Origin: Halopenitus persicus
Lineage (GTDB): Archaea; Halobacteriota; Halobacteria; Halobacteriales; Haloferacaceae
Assembly (NCBI RefSeq): GCF_900107205.1
Contig: NZ_FNPC01000008.1
Coordinates: forward strand, 62,001-126,000
Direction of reading: 5' to 3'
Length of the DNA stretch: 64,000 bases
The translations under genes and the position numbers were made by a program. The stretch's first letter is position 1. Every line of letters starts with the position of its first letter. The notes beneath the pieces are model-generated. The model was not told where the DNA came from, searched no databases, and was given only the letters and a program-made list of their open reading frames with translations. Of the stretch, positions 1 to 9,066 are shown in pieces.

Positions 1-372
1 CTCGGCGAGAAGCTGCGCGCCGGGATCACCGACATCTGCGCCGACCAGGCGCCGACGTACACGGTCGTCGGAACGGACTCGCTTTTCAAGACGGTCTTCA
101 CGCGCGAGGGCCCGACCGGGGAGGACCTCGAGGCGTGCTGCCCGGCGGGATGTACCCAGGACCCCGACTGTCCGCGGTACGACTACTGTCCGAAGACGGG
201 CGCCGACGTCGCCCGCGCCGAGACCGACCGCTGGGAACGCGTGTTCCGCCAGGAGATGAAGGAGCAGGGGATCCTCCTCACCGGCAACCAGTTCGAGAGC
301 CAGTTCGTCTCGTACGCCCACACCGAGGCGGACGTCGAGGAGACGCTCGAGGCGTACAAACACGCGCTCTAG
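1..372 (+). CDS. hemL: Glutamate-1-semialdehyde 2,1-aminomutase, C-terminal part
   Basis: This partial gene enters from the left edge in frame 1 and stops at TAG 370-372. The 123 visible residues match the end of glutamate-1-semialdehyde aminomutase, including [14 protein letters not shown] and the closing helix that follows [14 protein letters not shown]. The enzyme is PLP-dependent and makes 5-aminolevulinate in the C5 route to tetrapyrroles. A Cys-rich stretch ([18 protein letters not shown]) sits near residues 46-63 and looks like a lineage-specific insertion. The next gene is hemC, the later pathway step, on the same strand. The PLP lysine lies outside the window, so the call rests on the C-terminus and the context. 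Confidence 0.85.
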   Translation, partial: LGEKLRAGITDICADQAPTYTVVGTDSLFKTVFTREGPTGEDLEACCPAGCTQDPDCPRYDYCPKTGADVARAETDRWERVFRQEMKEQGILLTGNQFESQFVSYAHTEADVEETLEAYKHAL

Positions 373-379
373 GACGCGG

Positions 380-490
380 AAACACGCGACCGCGGACCGA
401 AAACACGCGACCGCGGACCGAAAACACGCGACCTCGGACCGAAAACACGCGACCTCGGACCGAAAACACGCGACCGCGGACCGAAAACGC
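380..490. repeat. 21-bp tandem repeat after hemL
   Basis: Five near-perfect copies of a 21-bp unit (AAACACGCGACCGCGGACCGA, with C to T variants in the middle copies) begin 8 bp after the hemL stop. The unit is a multiple of three, so it stays open in several frames, but no coding signal supports translation. It lies between hemL and the hemC promoter. Confidence 0.9.
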
Positions 491-563
491 GCGCTTAGCA
501 CGCGACCGTCGCCGCCGCTCGACGGACGGATGCGCCACATCCCGACGAGACCGAAATTGGTGG

Positions 564-573
564 CCTTTTCACC
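564..573 (+). promoter_or_regulatory. TATA-like box of hemC
   Basis: CCTTTTCACC lies about 27 nt before the hemC ATG at 595, the spacing expected for a leaderless haloarchaeal transcript. Confidence 0.5.
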
Positions 574-594
574 GCCGGGACCGTCGGTTCGAGT

Positions 595-1719
595 ATGACA
601 CGATCGCTTCGACTCGCGACCCGCGGATCCGACCTCGCCGTGAAACAGGCGGCGACGGTCGCGGACGCGCTCGCGACCCGGCGCCGGGAGGTCGAGACCC
701 GTACGGTCGAAACCCGCGGCGACCGGATCCCGGACGCGCTCATCCACGAGCTGGGGAGGACGGGCGCGTTCGTCCGATCGCTGGACGAGGAGGTGCTCGC
801 CGGCGACGCCGACCTCGCGGTCCACTCGCTGAAGGACGTCCCGACGGAGGGGATCGACGACCTCGTCATCGCCGGCGTTCCCGAGCGCGGACCGGCCGGC
901 GACGTCCTCGTGACGCCGGCCGGGCGCGACCTCGACGACCTCGACCCGGGATCAGTGATCGGAACCGCATCGCTGCGCCGCACCGCGCAGATCAAGGCCG
1001 CCCGGCCGGATCTCGAGGTGGAGCCGATCCGCGGAAACGTCGACACGCGGATCGAGAAGCTGCTCGCGCCCGAACTCCAGCGCGAACACGAGGCGCGAAT
1101 GGAGGCGCAGTCGGAGGCGAAAGGCGAGGCGGGGGGCGAGGAAAACGCGGCAGACGCTGCGGACGATGAGGACGACCGCGAGTTCGAGGCGACCGTCGAG
1201 GAGTGGTTCGACTCGCTGTCGGAGCTCGAACGGGCCGCGATGGAGCGGGAGGTCGAGAGCGAGTACGACGGACTGGTGCTCGCGGAGGCGGGGCTCGCCC
1301 GGTCCGGCCTGCTCGAGGAGGTCCCGACCGTGCGGCTCGAGCGCGGCGAGTTCGTCCCGGCGGCCGGCCAGGGCGCGATCGCGGTCGTCGCCGCGGACCC
1401 GGACGTGATCGACGCGGTTCGCTCGGCGGTCGACCACCCGCGGACGCGCGTGGAGACGACCGTCGAGCGGACGATCCTCGCGGAGCTGGGCGGCGGCTGC
1501 ATCGCCCCGATCGGCATCAACGCGATCGTGCAGGGGTCGTACGTGCACACGACCGTCCGCGTGCTCTCGCAGGACGGGACCGAGGAGGTCGCCGAAACGC
1601 GAGACCTCGATATCGAGCGCTACGGGCAGGACGCGCGGGCGTTCGGTCGGGATCTCGCCGACCGGGGCGCGGACGAGCTGATCGAACGCGCGCGCAAACG
1701 GAGCGACGAGGATGACTGA
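595..1719 (+). CDS. hemC: Hydroxymethylbilane synthase (porphobilinogen deaminase)
   Basis: HemC polymerises four porphobilinogens into hydroxymethylbilane. The N-terminus (LRLATRGSDLAVKQA), HSLKDVPTE near residue 81, GTASLRRTAQ near 123 and the dipyrromethane-cofactor cysteine in LGGGCIAPIG (Cys302) are all present. At 374 residues it is about 60 longer than usual. The excess is one acidic low-complexity insertion, about residues 156-222, placed after RGNVDTRIEKL. The ATG at 595 is chosen because the motif-bearing N-terminus begins there and a TATA-like box precedes it. The stop overlaps the start of cobA by 8 bp, so hemC-cobA-hemD are almost certainly co-transcribed. Confidence 0.95.
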   Translation: MTRSLRLATRGSDLAVKQAATVADALATRRREVETRTVETRGDRIPDALIHELGRTGAFVRSLDEEVLAGDADLAVHSLKDVPTEGIDDLVIAGVPERGPAGDVLVTPAGRDLDDLDPGSVIGTASLRRTAQIKAARPDLEVEPIRGNVDTRIEKLLAPELQREHEARMEAQSEAKGEAGGEENAADAADDEDDREFEATVEEWFDSLSELERAAMEREVESEYDGLVLAEAGLARSGLLEEVPTVRLERGEFVPAAGQGAIAVVAADPDVIDAVRSAVDHPRTRVETTVERTILAELGGGCIAPIGINAIVQGSYVHTTVRVLSQDGTEEVAETRDLDIERYGQDARAFGRDLADRGADELIERARKRSDEDD

Positions 1720-2581
1720 GGACGACGTTCCGGCCGAGGCGGGGTCGGCCGATGGGGTCCCGACGGAGGATCCGGAGGAGGCGGCCGGCAAGGTGTACCT
1801 CGTCGGCTCGGGACCGGGCGATCCGGAGCTGCTGACGGTGCGGGCGAAGCGGCTCCTCGAGGCGGCCGACGTCGTACTCCACGACAAGCTGCCGGGCCCG
1901 GAGATCATCGAGTCGATCCCCGAGGAGAAGCGCGAGGACGTCGGCAAGCGGGCCGACGGCGAGTGGACGCCGCAGGAGTACACCAACCGTCGGCTGGTCG
2001 AGCTCGCCCGTGAGGGCAGGACGGTCGTGCGGCTGAAGGGCGGTGACCCCTTCGTGTTCGGCCGCGGCGGCGAGGAGCTCGAGCATCTCGCGGCGGCCGG
2101 CGTGCCGGTCGAGGTCGTGCCGGGCGTCACCTCGGCGATCGCCGGAGCCGGCGTGGCCGGGATCCCCGTGACCCACCGCGAGCACGCCTCCTCGGTGTCG
2201 TTCGTGACGGGCCACGAGGACCCGACGAAGGAGGATTCGGCGGTCGACTGGGAGGCGCTCGCGGCCACCGGCGGGACGATCGTGGTGTTGATGGGCGTCG
2301 GCAAGCTGCCGGAGTACGTCGCCGAGCTCCGGAGCGCGGGGATGGACCCCGAGACCCCCGTGGCGCTCGTCGAGCGCGCGACGTGGCCGGACATGCGCGT
2401 GGCGACTGGGACCCTCGAGACGATCGTCTCGGTTCGCGACGAGGCGGGGATCGAGCCGCCCGCCATCACCGTGATCGGCGCGGTCGCGGCAAGTCGGGAC
2501 CGCGTGGTCGACGTCCTGGAGAACGCCAACGCGGCGCCGGTCGGAACCGAACCGGAGCAAAGACAGGGGAGGAACCGATGA
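1712..2581 (+). CDS. cobA: Uroporphyrinogen-III C-methyltransferase (SUMT)
   Basis: This enzyme transfers two methyl groups from SAM to uroporphyrinogen III to give precorrin-2, the branch point to sirohaem, cobalamin and the sirohaem-dependent haem route of archaea. Diagnostic blocks are the nucleotide-binding VGSGPGDPELLT near residue 30, the RLKGGDPFVFGRGGEE motif near 107 and GVTSAIAGAGVAGIP near 140. An acidic N-terminal extension of about 28 residues precedes the domain. The gene overlaps hemC by 8 bp and shares an ATGA junction with hemD, so the three may be translationally coupled. A CobA-type protein of 289 residues has no room for the CysG oxidase/chelatase domains. Confidence 0.94.
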   Translation: MTEDDVPAEAGSADGVPTEDPEEAAGKVYLVGSGPGDPELLTVRAKRLLEAADVVLHDKLPGPEIIESIPEEKREDVGKRADGEWTPQEYTNRRLVELAREGRTVVRLKGGDPFVFGRGGEELEHLAAAGVPVEVVPGVTSAIAGAGVAGIPVTHREHASSVSFVTGHEDPTKEDSAVDWEALAATGGTIVVLMGVGKLPEYVAELRSAGMDPETPVALVERATWPDMRVATGTLETIVSVRDEAGIEPPAITVIGAVAASRDRVVDVLENANAAPVGTEPEQRQGRNR

Positions 2582-3408
2582 GCCGGCAGGTTCGCGTCGC
2601 CGTCTTCCGCCCCGACGACGACCGGATCGAGGACGCGGTCGAGCTGCTGGAGTCGCTGGGTGCCGACCCGGTCCCCGACCCGATGCTTGCGGTGAAACCG
2701 ACCGGCGAGACGCCGGCTGACGCGCCCTACGTCGTCCTCACGAGCAAGACCGGCGTCGAGCTCGCCGCCGAGCGGGGCTGGGTTCCGGCCGCGGAAACGA
2801 CGCTCGTCGCGATCGGCCCCGCGACCGCGGCGGCGGCCCGGGAGGCCGGGTGGACGGTCGATCTGATCCCCGAGGAGTACACCTCCGCGGGACTCGTCGA
2901 CCTGCTCGCAGACCGGATCGCGGAGGGGCCCGAAGGGGACGAGGGGGACGAAGGGACCGAGGGAGCCGAGGGGGGCAAGGGGGCCGAGGGCACCGCGAAC
3001 GGAGGCGTCGCGATCGAGGTCGCCCGGTCGGACCACGGCAGCGCGGTGCTCACCGAGGGGCTCGCGGCCGCCGGGGCGGACGTCCACGAGACGGTGCTCT
3101 ACCGGCTCGTCCGCCCCGAGGAGGCCGGCCGGTCGACCGAGCTGGCCGCCGCGGGCGAGCTGGAGGCCGCCGCGTTCACCTCCTCGTTGACCGTCGAGCA
3201 CTTCCTCGAGGCCGCCGCCGAGCGCGGGGTCGAGGACGCCGCGCGGGCGGGACTCGCGGACGCCGTCGTCGGAACCATCGGCGACCCGACCCGCGAGACG
3301 GCCGAAGCGCACGGGATCGACGTCGACGTCGTTCCCGCGGAGGCGACCTTCGAGTCGCTCGCGACCGCGGTCGTCGAGCACGCGGCGCCGAGCCACCGCG
3401 GCGAGTGA
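2578..3408 (+). CDS. hemD: Uroporphyrinogen-III synthase
   Basis: HemD cyclises hydroxymethylbilane to uroporphyrinogen III. The family is poorly conserved, but the alternating two-domain fold is recognisable: RVAVFRPDDDR at the start, VVLTSKTGVE near 50, AIGPATAAAAREAG near 80 and AAFTSSLTVEHFLEAA near 200. A Gly/Glu-rich insertion at about residues 117-143 falls in the hinge region between domains. The ATG at 2578 overlaps the cobA TGA. It is preferred over longer in-frame starts because those would run far inside cobA and add non-homologous sequence. Position directly after hemC and cobA supports the assignment. Confidence 0.9.
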   Translation: MSRQVRVAVFRPDDDRIEDAVELLESLGADPVPDPMLAVKPTGETPADAPYVVLTSKTGVELAAERGWVPAAETTLVAIGPATAAAAREAGWTVDLIPEEYTSAGLVDLLADRIAEGPEGDEGDEGTEGAEGGKGAEGTANGGVAIEVARSDHGSAVLTEGLAAAGADVHETVLYRLVRPEEAGRSTELAAAGELEAAAFTSSLTVEHFLEAAAERGVEDAARAGLADAVVGTIGDPTRETAEAHGIDVDVVPAEATFESLATAVVEHAAPSHRGE

Positions 3409-3488
3409 GCGTCTCGGCGCGGCGGTGACCCGACCCGCGGCGGCAGCCACCGCCGGCAGCCATCGCCGGCAGCCATCGCCGGACCGAT
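3409..3488. repeat. Short 12-bp repeats between convergent genes
   Basis: The gap between hemD and the convergent lipoprotein gene holds three copies of a CAGCCATCGCCGG-like unit of about 12 bp (about 3445-3482). No terminator hairpin stands out. Confidence 0.55.
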
Positions 3489-4859
3489 CTAGCCGCGGAT
3501 CCGGTCGTCGAACGCCGCCCAGGCGTCGGGAAACGCCTCGAGTCGGGCCGCCGATAGCGTGTACAGCGCGTACTCGGCGTCCAGCCGAACCGTCCTGTCG
3601 TCCGTGATCCAGCGGCGGATCCGGTCGTCCGTCGACGCGATCCGGGACCGTTCGGCGGCAAGGAAGTCGCCGCCCACGGTGGGGTCGGCGGCCGAGACCG
3701 GAAGTTCCTCGAGCGCCGCGACCGCCGACTCGCGGGCCGACCGAACCGTCTCGGGCGTCGCCTCGCGATGCCCGCCCTCCTCGATGGTCGTTCGAACGCG
3801 ATCGAGCGCCCGCCGGTTGACGTCGAGCTCGAGGGCGGTCGCGAGCGACCGGCCGAGCCGGCGCTGCTCCTCGAACAGGGTTTCGTGTAGATGCGAGACC
3901 ACCCGGGCGCCCTCGGCCACGATCTCGCGGGCCGGGGCCGCGTCGGTCTCGATCAACTCCCGTGGATCGGCCGTCTTGTCGGTCGGATACTCGGCAGCCC
4001 GAAGGTCCTCGCGCGCGGTTTCGAGCGCCGCCGTAAACCGTCCTTCGTAGTCGGTGGGTGAGTCGGCGTCGGCATCAGCAGCGTCGCCGGTATCAGCATC
4101 GCCGTCGCCACCGCCGTTGCCCTCGTCCTCAGCACGCTCGCGGTGGCGCGTCGACAGGTGCTCGAGAGCTGCCAGCCGCGAGACGGCGCGTTCGACCTGC
4201 CCGGCCAGCGCGCCGACCCACAGCGCGTGCCCCTCGGGCGCGGCGTGGTGGTGCGTGGGCCGATCGAGGTCGGTACGGGCGCGGTCGAGGAGCGTCTCGA
4301 GACGGACGGCGGTGAGCAGGGTCCGGTGCGGGTCGATCCCCGCATAGGTGAGCGCGTCGGCACCGGTCGCGAGTCGATCCCGTGCGTCCGCGCGGGCGTC
4401 CTCGACGGCGGACCGCCGCTCCGTCGGCGACCCGACCGCGGCAACCGCCGCGGCGGCGCTGCGGGCGTCCCCGCGGGGGCCGTGGGATTCCGCGAGCGCG
4501 CGGGCGGCGGTCGGCGCGTCCGTGACGTCCCCGAGGCCGCGAGCAGCCTGCTCGCGAAACCGTTCGACCTCCCGGCGTGCAGCCCCGTTCGGAACGTCGG
4601 CGGCGGTGAGCGGATCCGGAACGTCGGCCAGCAGCGCGTCGACCCGGTCGGCTGCCGCGGCGACCGCCCCGGCGCTCGGCTGCACCGGTTCGGGCTGCGG
4701 CGGGGTCTCGATGGCGGACTCGACCGTCCCCTCGAGCGCCGCCGCATCGTACGTCGGGGGCGAGTCCTCGCCGCGATCGAGGACGTCGAGACAGCCGGCC
4801 GACGCGAACGCGAGACCGGCGCCGGCCGCTCCGAGAACCGACCGACGTGACCGGGTCAC
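3489..4859 (-). CDS. Tat-exported lipoprotein, unknown function
   Basis: I do not recognise the family. The 456-residue product begins with a twin-arginine lipoprotein signal: SRRSVLG, a hydrophobic stretch, then the lipobox ASAGC with Cys23. The mature part is acidic and predicted mostly helical, with an Asp/Ala/Gly linker near residues 255-275 (GDGDADTGDAADADADS). The start is GTG at 4859, overlapping the stop of the upstream lipoprotein gene by 4 bp (GTGA), so the two are one operon. Both products are probably anchored on the outside of the membrane and may work together. Confidence 0.8.
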   Translation of the reverse strand: MTRSRRSVLGAAGAGLAFASAGCLDVLDRGEDSPPTYDAAALEGTVESAIETPPQPEPVQPSAGAVAAAADRVDALLADVPDPLTAADVPNGAARREVERFREQAARGLGDVTDAPTAARALAESHGPRGDARSAAAAVAAVGSPTERRSAVEDARADARDRLATGADALTYAGIDPHRTLLTAVRLETLLDRARTDLDRPTHHHAAPEGHALWVGALAGQVERAVSRLAALEHLSTRHRERAEDEGNGGGDGDADTGDAADADADSPTDYEGRFTAALETAREDLRAAEYPTDKTADPRELIETDAAPAREIVAEGARVVSHLHETLFEEQRRLGRSLATALELDVNRRALDRVRTTIEEGGHREATPETVRSARESAVAALEELPVSAADPTVGGDFLAAERSRIASTDDRIRRWITDDRTVRLDAEYALYTLSAARLEAFPDAWAAFDDRIRG

Positions 4860-5551
4860 GCGTCATCACCGCCGTTCGTTCCGGTCGCGTCAACCGATTC
4901 GAGCCGGCAGTTCGAGCTGGTTCCGAGCCCCATCCCGGACGGGGACGAGTCATAGGCCTGCGGAACGCGCAGCGCCGTCACGAGCAGGTGGCGGTCGTCC
5001 ACCTCGCAGGCTGCGTCCGCCGGACGGAGCCGTCGACAGCGGCTGGCGTGAAACTCGTCGGCCTCGAGCTCGACGTACTCCGTCGAGAGCGCGTAACAGG
5101 CCGAAATCGGCTCCTGGATCAGGACGGCCGACTCGGACTCGAAGTCGGTCGCGGCCAGGAAGGACCGGAGGGCGTCGACGCCTTCGGGTTCGCGGTCGAA
5201 CCGAAGGCGGTCGAGATGGGCGTCCTCGAGAATGAACCACATCCGGTTCCGGAGTCCCCGGTCCTCGAGATCCGGCGTCGGGGTGGTGGGGGAGGCATCC
5301 GGTTCGGTCGTTTCCCTCCCGCCGTCCGGATCCTCCGGATCGAACCCGAACGGGACGATCGGATCGAGCGACGGATCGCGCAGCGTCTCGACCGCGAAGT
5401 CGGTCGTGGCCGACTCGGGCGGGTGCGAGGGGTCGTCGCCGACGGTGCGGCTCGTGGACGTGCTCCCGTCGAGACACCCGGCCGCGGCGCTCGCCAGGAG
5501 GGCGGCGCCCGCGGCGAGGAGGGATCGCCGGGACCGATGGAGGGCGGGCAT
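4856..5551 (-). CDS. Tat-exported lipoprotein, unknown function
   Basis: The 231-residue protein has a clear Tat lipoprotein signal (HRSRRSLLAAGAALLASAAAGC, lipid attachment at Cys26). A Pro/Thr/Glu-rich linker runs to about residue 95. The rest is compact and contains three further cysteines, in SACYALS, HASRCRRL and DAACEVDD, which could form a disulfide in the extracellular domain. It is the first gene of the pair. A TATA-like CTATTTCA (reading the minus strand, near 5578) lies 27 nt before the ATG, fitting a leaderless start. Function unknown. Confidence 0.8.
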   Translation of the reverse strand: MPALHRSRRSLLAAGAALLASAAAGCLDGSTSTSRTVGDDPSHPPESATTDFAVETLRDPSLDPIVPFGFDPEDPDGGRETTEPDASPTTPTPDLEDRGLRNRMWFILEDAHLDRLRFDREPEGVDALRSFLAATDFESESAVLIQEPISACYALSTEYVELEADEFHASRCRRLRPADAACEVDDRHLLVTALRVPQAYDSSPSGMGLGTSSNCRLESVDATGTNGGDDA

Positions 5552-5666
5552 ACGTCCCGCTGATCGGTCACGATTGAAATAGCTACGGGAACCGACCGCG
5601 CGGAACGGGGAGCGATAGCGCGGCGGAAAGCCGACCGCGCGGTGCGAGCGGCGTCGACCGGACGAC

Positions 5667-5676
5667 CCCTTTTAGG
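5667..5676 (+). promoter_or_regulatory. TATA-like box of ligA
   Basis: CCCTTTTAGG sits 27 nt before the ATG at 5699 and decides that start over the in-frame ATG at 5642. Confidence 0.55.
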
Positions 5677-5698
5677 CGATGGCGCGTGCAGTGCCGGT

Positions 5699-8020
5699 AT
5701 GGCCGACGAGGGGATCGACGACGGACAGCGGGATGACCGACGCGGTGGCGGGCAGCACGACGACGGCGACGAGGACGCGGACGCGGACGGCGACGAGGGG
5801 GGCGGCACCGGCGCGGACGACGAAACGGAAACCGCGCGCTACGCCGATCCGGACGAGAACCCGTACGTGACCGACCCGCCGACCGACTTCGACCCGGTCG
5901 CGGAGCTGTCCGAATCGACCGCGCGCACGCAGGCCGACCGCCTCCGGGCGGCGATCCGCGAACACGACTACCGGTACTACGTCGAGGCGGACCCGATCGT
6001 CTCGGACGCGACCTACGACGCGCTCTTCGACCGGCTCGTTGACCTCGAGGAGGCGTTCGACCTGCGGACCGAAGATTCCCCGACCCAGCGCGTCGGCGGG
6101 GAGCCGGTCGACGAGCTCGAGGCGGTCGAGCACGCCGCGCCGATGCTCTCGATCGACCAGACGACGGACCCCGACGACGTTCGGGAGTTCGACGACCGGG
6201 TGCGGCGGGAGCTCGCGGAGGCGGAATTCGACGGCGTCGGCGACGACTGGAGCCTCGAGTACGTCTGCGAGCCGAAGTTCGACGGCCTCTCGGTGGAGGT
6301 CGTCTACGAGGACGGCGAGTACGCCCGCGCGGCGACGCGCGGCGACGGGACGACCGGCGACGACGTGACCGAGCAGGTGGCGACGATCCGTGCGGTGCCG
6401 GGCCGGCTCCGCGGGGCGCCCGACGACGTCCCGTCGACGCTCGCCGTCCGCGGTGAGGTCTACATCCCGCGGGACGCCTTCCAGGAGCTGAACCGCGAGC
6501 GCCAGGAGCGCGGCGAGGAGCCGTTCGCGAATCCCCGGAACGCCGCGGCCGGAACGCTGCGACGGCTCGACCCCTCGATCGTCGCCGACCGGCCGCTCAG
6601 CGTCTTCTTCTTCGACGTGCTCGAGTGGACGGTCGGCGATGCCGGGACGGACGCGGCGGACGAGACGGACGCGGCGGACGAGACGGCCGGTGACGCTCCC
6701 GAGCGCCCGGCAACCCACTGGGCCGAGCTCGACGCCCTCGAGAGCTTCGGGCTGCGCCGGAACGACCGGACCGAACTCGTGACCGACGTCGAGGACGCGA
6801 TCGACTACCGCGACCGGACCGCCGCGATCCGCGACGAACTCGAGTACGAGATCGACGGGATCGTGATCAAGGTGAACGATCTGGCGGCGTGTGAGGAGCT
6901 CGGGACCACCTCCCGCTCGTACCGCTGGGCGTTCGCCTACAAGTTCCCGCCGCGGACGGAGACGACGACGGTCGAGGAGATCGTCGTCCAGGTCGGGCGG
7001 ACGGGACGATTGACGCCGGTCGCCCTCCTCGACCCGGTCGACGTCGGCGGCGTCACGGTCTCACGGGCGACGCTGCACAACCCCGCCGAGATCGAGGCGC
7101 TGAACGTGAACGTGGGGGATCACGTCCGGGTGTATCGCGCCGGCGACGTCATCCCGTACATCCCGACGGTCGTCGAGAAGCGGTCCGACGGCCCCTACGA
7201 GTTCCCCGAGACCTGTCCGGTCTGCGACTCGCCGGTCGAGCGTGACGGTCCGCTGGCGTACTGCACCGGCGGGCTCGGCTGTCCGGCCCAGCTCGAGCGC
7301 GCGATCGAACACTGGGCGCGTCGGGATGCGCTCGACATCGAGGGGCTGGGTCCCGAGACGGTCGAGCAGCTGCGGGCGGCGGGGCTGGTCGAGTCGCTGC
7401 CGGACCTCTACCGGCTCGACCGCGAGGATCTCGCCTCGCTGGAAGGGTTCGGCGAGACGAGCGCGGAGAACCTGCTTGCGGAGCTGGACGCGAGCCGGAA
7501 CCCGCCGCTGCCCGAGTTTCTGGCCGCCCTCGGGATCCCGGACGTGGGCGCCGCGACCGCCCGGAACCTCGCCGAGTCGTTCGGCACGCTCGACGCGCTC
7601 CTCGAGGCGTCGGAGGACGACCTCCGGACGGTCGAGGACGTCGGCGAGACCGTCGCGGGCGAGATCAGGGAGTTCCTCGACGGGGAGCGGAACCGCGAGA
7701 CGATCGCCGAGCTCCGCGAGCTGGGCGTGGACCCCGAACCGTACGAAACCGAGACCGGTGACGCGGAGCTCGAGGGACTCACGTTCGTGTTCACGGGCGC
7801 GCTGTCGGTCCCGCGGAGCGAGGCGCAGGCGGTCGTCGAGCGACACGGCGGCAGCGCGACCGGGAGCGTCTCCGGCAACACGGACTACCTCGTGGTCGGG
7901 GAGGACCCCGGCCGGAGCAAGCGACGGGACGCCGAGGACCACGGCGTCGAGACGATCGACGAGGCGGACTTTGCGGATCTCCTCGCCGACCACGGGATCG
8001 AGTGGCCGCCGGAATCGTGA
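5699..8020 (+). CDS. ligA: NAD-dependent DNA ligase
   Basis: The 773-residue product seals nicks using NAD+. In order it shows an acidic Asp/Gly-rich extension (residues 1-60), the Ia domain, the adenylation motif CEPKFDGLSVE with the nucleotide-accepting Lys near 193, an acidic insertion near 320-340 (TDAADETDAADETAGD), EIDGIVIKVND, the OB fold (VGRTGRLTPVALL), a four-Cys zinc finger starting CPVCDSP near 505, helix-hairpin-helix repeats and a C-terminal BRCT domain (GLTFVFTGALS). Haloarchaea are known to carry this bacterial-type ligase alongside the archaeal ATP-dependent one. The start follows the TATA-like box; the longer frame adds 19 residues of unconvincing sequence. Confidence 0.96.
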   Translation: MADEGIDDGQRDDRRGGGQHDDGDEDADADGDEGGGTGADDETETARYADPDENPYVTDPPTDFDPVAELSESTARTQADRLRAAIREHDYRYYVEADPIVSDATYDALFDRLVDLEEAFDLRTEDSPTQRVGGEPVDELEAVEHAAPMLSIDQTTDPDDVREFDDRVRRELAEAEFDGVGDDWSLEYVCEPKFDGLSVEVVYEDGEYARAATRGDGTTGDDVTEQVATIRAVPGRLRGAPDDVPSTLAVRGEVYIPRDAFQELNRERQERGEEPFANPRNAAAGTLRRLDPSIVADRPLSVFFFDVLEWTVGDAGTDAADETDAADETAGDAPERPATHWAELDALESFGLRRNDRTELVTDVEDAIDYRDRTAAIRDELEYEIDGIVIKVNDLAACEELGTTSRSYRWAFAYKFPPRTETTTVEEIVVQVGRTGRLTPVALLDPVDVGGVTVSRATLHNPAEIEALNVNVGDHVRVYRAGDVIPYIPTVVEKRSDGPYEFPETCPVCDSPVERDGPLAYCTGGLGCPAQLERAIEHWARRDALDIEGLGPETVEQLRAAGLVESLPDLYRLDREDLASLEGFGETSAENLLAELDASRNPPLPEFLAALGIPDVGAATARNLAESFGTLDALLEASEDDLRTVEDVGETVAGEIREFLDGERNRETIAELRELGVDPEPYETETGDAELEGLTFVFTGALSVPRSEAQAVVERHGGSATGSVSGNTDYLVVGEDPGRSKRRDAEDHGVETIDEADFADLLADHGIEWPPES

Positions 8021-8116
8021 GGACGGCGGACGCCCTGCCCCGTCCATCGAGCACGACGTACCCCCGTCCCGCGAGCGCCTCGAACACCCCGTTTCGAGCG
8101 CCGTCGAACACCCACA

Positions 8117-8126
8117 GCCCTTTATC
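8117..8126 (+). promoter_or_regulatory. TATA-like box of the ABC transporter operon
   Basis: CCCTTTATCC is centred about 27 nt before the ATG at 8149. It indicates a leaderless transcript for the ATPase-permease pair. Confidence 0.5.
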
Positions 8127-8148
8127 CGAACGGGCGGAACCGGGGCGT

Positions 8149-9066
8149 ATGACAGCCATCGAGCTCTCCGGCGTGACGAAACGGTTCGGGGAGTTGACAG
8201 CGGTCGACGACCTCGACCTGGCGGTCGAGGAGGGCGACGTGTTCGGCTTCCTCGGGCCGAACGGGGCCGGCAAGTCGACGACGATCAACGTCCTGTTGGA
8301 CTTCGTCCGGCCGACGTCGGGGTCGGTCCGCGTCCTGGGACACGACGCCCAGCGGGACGGCGTCGCGGTCCGGGAGCGGACCGGCGTGCTCCCGGAGGGG
8401 TTCGACGTCTACGACCGGCTGACGGGACGGCAGCACGTCGAGTTCGCGGTCGAGTCGAAGGAGGTCGACGACGACCCCGACGCGATCCTCGAACGGGTGG
8501 GGCTGATCGGGGACGGCGACCGGAAGGCCGGCGGCTACTCGAAGGGGATGCGCCAGCGGCTCGCGCTCGGGATGGCGCTCGTGGGCGACCCGGATCTGCT
8601 GATCCTCGACGAGCCGTCCTCGGGTCTCGACCCGACCGGCGCGAAGGAGATGCGCGAGATCGTTCGTGAGGAGGCCGCCGACGGGACGACCGTCTTCTTC
8701 TCCTCGCACGTGCTCGGGCAGGTCGAGGCCGTCTGCGACCGCGTCGGCATCCTCCGCGACGGCCGGCTCGTCGCCGAGGACTCGATCGACGGCCTGCGGG
8801 AGGCGGTCGGCGGCGACGAGACGCTGATCGTCACCGTCGACGCGGCGACGGCCGAGGACCTCGAGGGGGTTCGCGCGATCGACGGCGTCGCCAGCGCCGA
8901 GACCGATGGCGAGGGGACCGTCCGCGTGAGCTGTGACAGCGGCGTGAAGACCGACGTGATCGGGGCCCTCGAGGCGGCCGGCGTGACGGTACGGGACTTC
9001 ACGACCCAGGAGGCCTCGCTCGAGGACCTCTTCATCGCCTACACCGAGGGGGAGGTGGCCGAATGA
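8149..9066 (+). CDS. ABC-2 type exporter, ATP-binding subunit
   Basis: This is a 305-residue ABC ATPase. Walker A GPNGAGKST is near residue 38, the signature YSKGMRQRLALGMAL near 130, Walker B LLILDEPSSGLDP near 150 and the H-loop SSHVLGQVE near 184. The C-terminal 90 residues form the extra domain typical of ABC-2 exporters such as the NatA, CcmA and NosF groups. It overlaps the permease gene by 4 bp, so the two subunits are made together. The substrate cannot be read from sequence. The start at 8149 is supported by the promoter spacing and because MTAIELSGVTKRFG is the family's usual N-terminus. Confidence 0.93.
   Translation: MTAIELSGVTKRFGELTAVDDLDLAVEEGDVFGFLGPNGAGKSTTINVLLDFVRPTSGSVRVLGHDAQRDGVAVRERTGVLPEGFDVYDRLTGRQHVEFAVESKEVDDDPDAILERVGLIGDGDRKAGGYSKGMRQRLALGMALVGDPDLLILDEPSSGLDPTGAKEMREIVREEAADGTTVFFSSHVLGQVEAVCDRVGILRDGRLVAEDSIDGLREAVGGDETLIVTVDAATAEDLEGVRAIDGVASAETDGEGTVRVSCDSGVKTDVIGALEAAGVTVRDFTTQEASLEDLFIAYTEGEVAE

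Noticed and set aside
278-538. Minus-strand frame with VRGRVFS repeats
   Set aside because: It is only the tandem repeat and the antisense of hemL, without a start signal.
952-3450. Very long antisense frame over hemC-cobA-hemD
   Set aside because: In GC-rich DNA the antisense of real genes is often open. The translated composition is Arg/Ala-rich and low in the acidic residues of this proteome.
5642-5698. Upstream start for ligA
   Set aside because: The TATA-like box at 5667-5676 lies inside that extension and fits the ATG at 5699.
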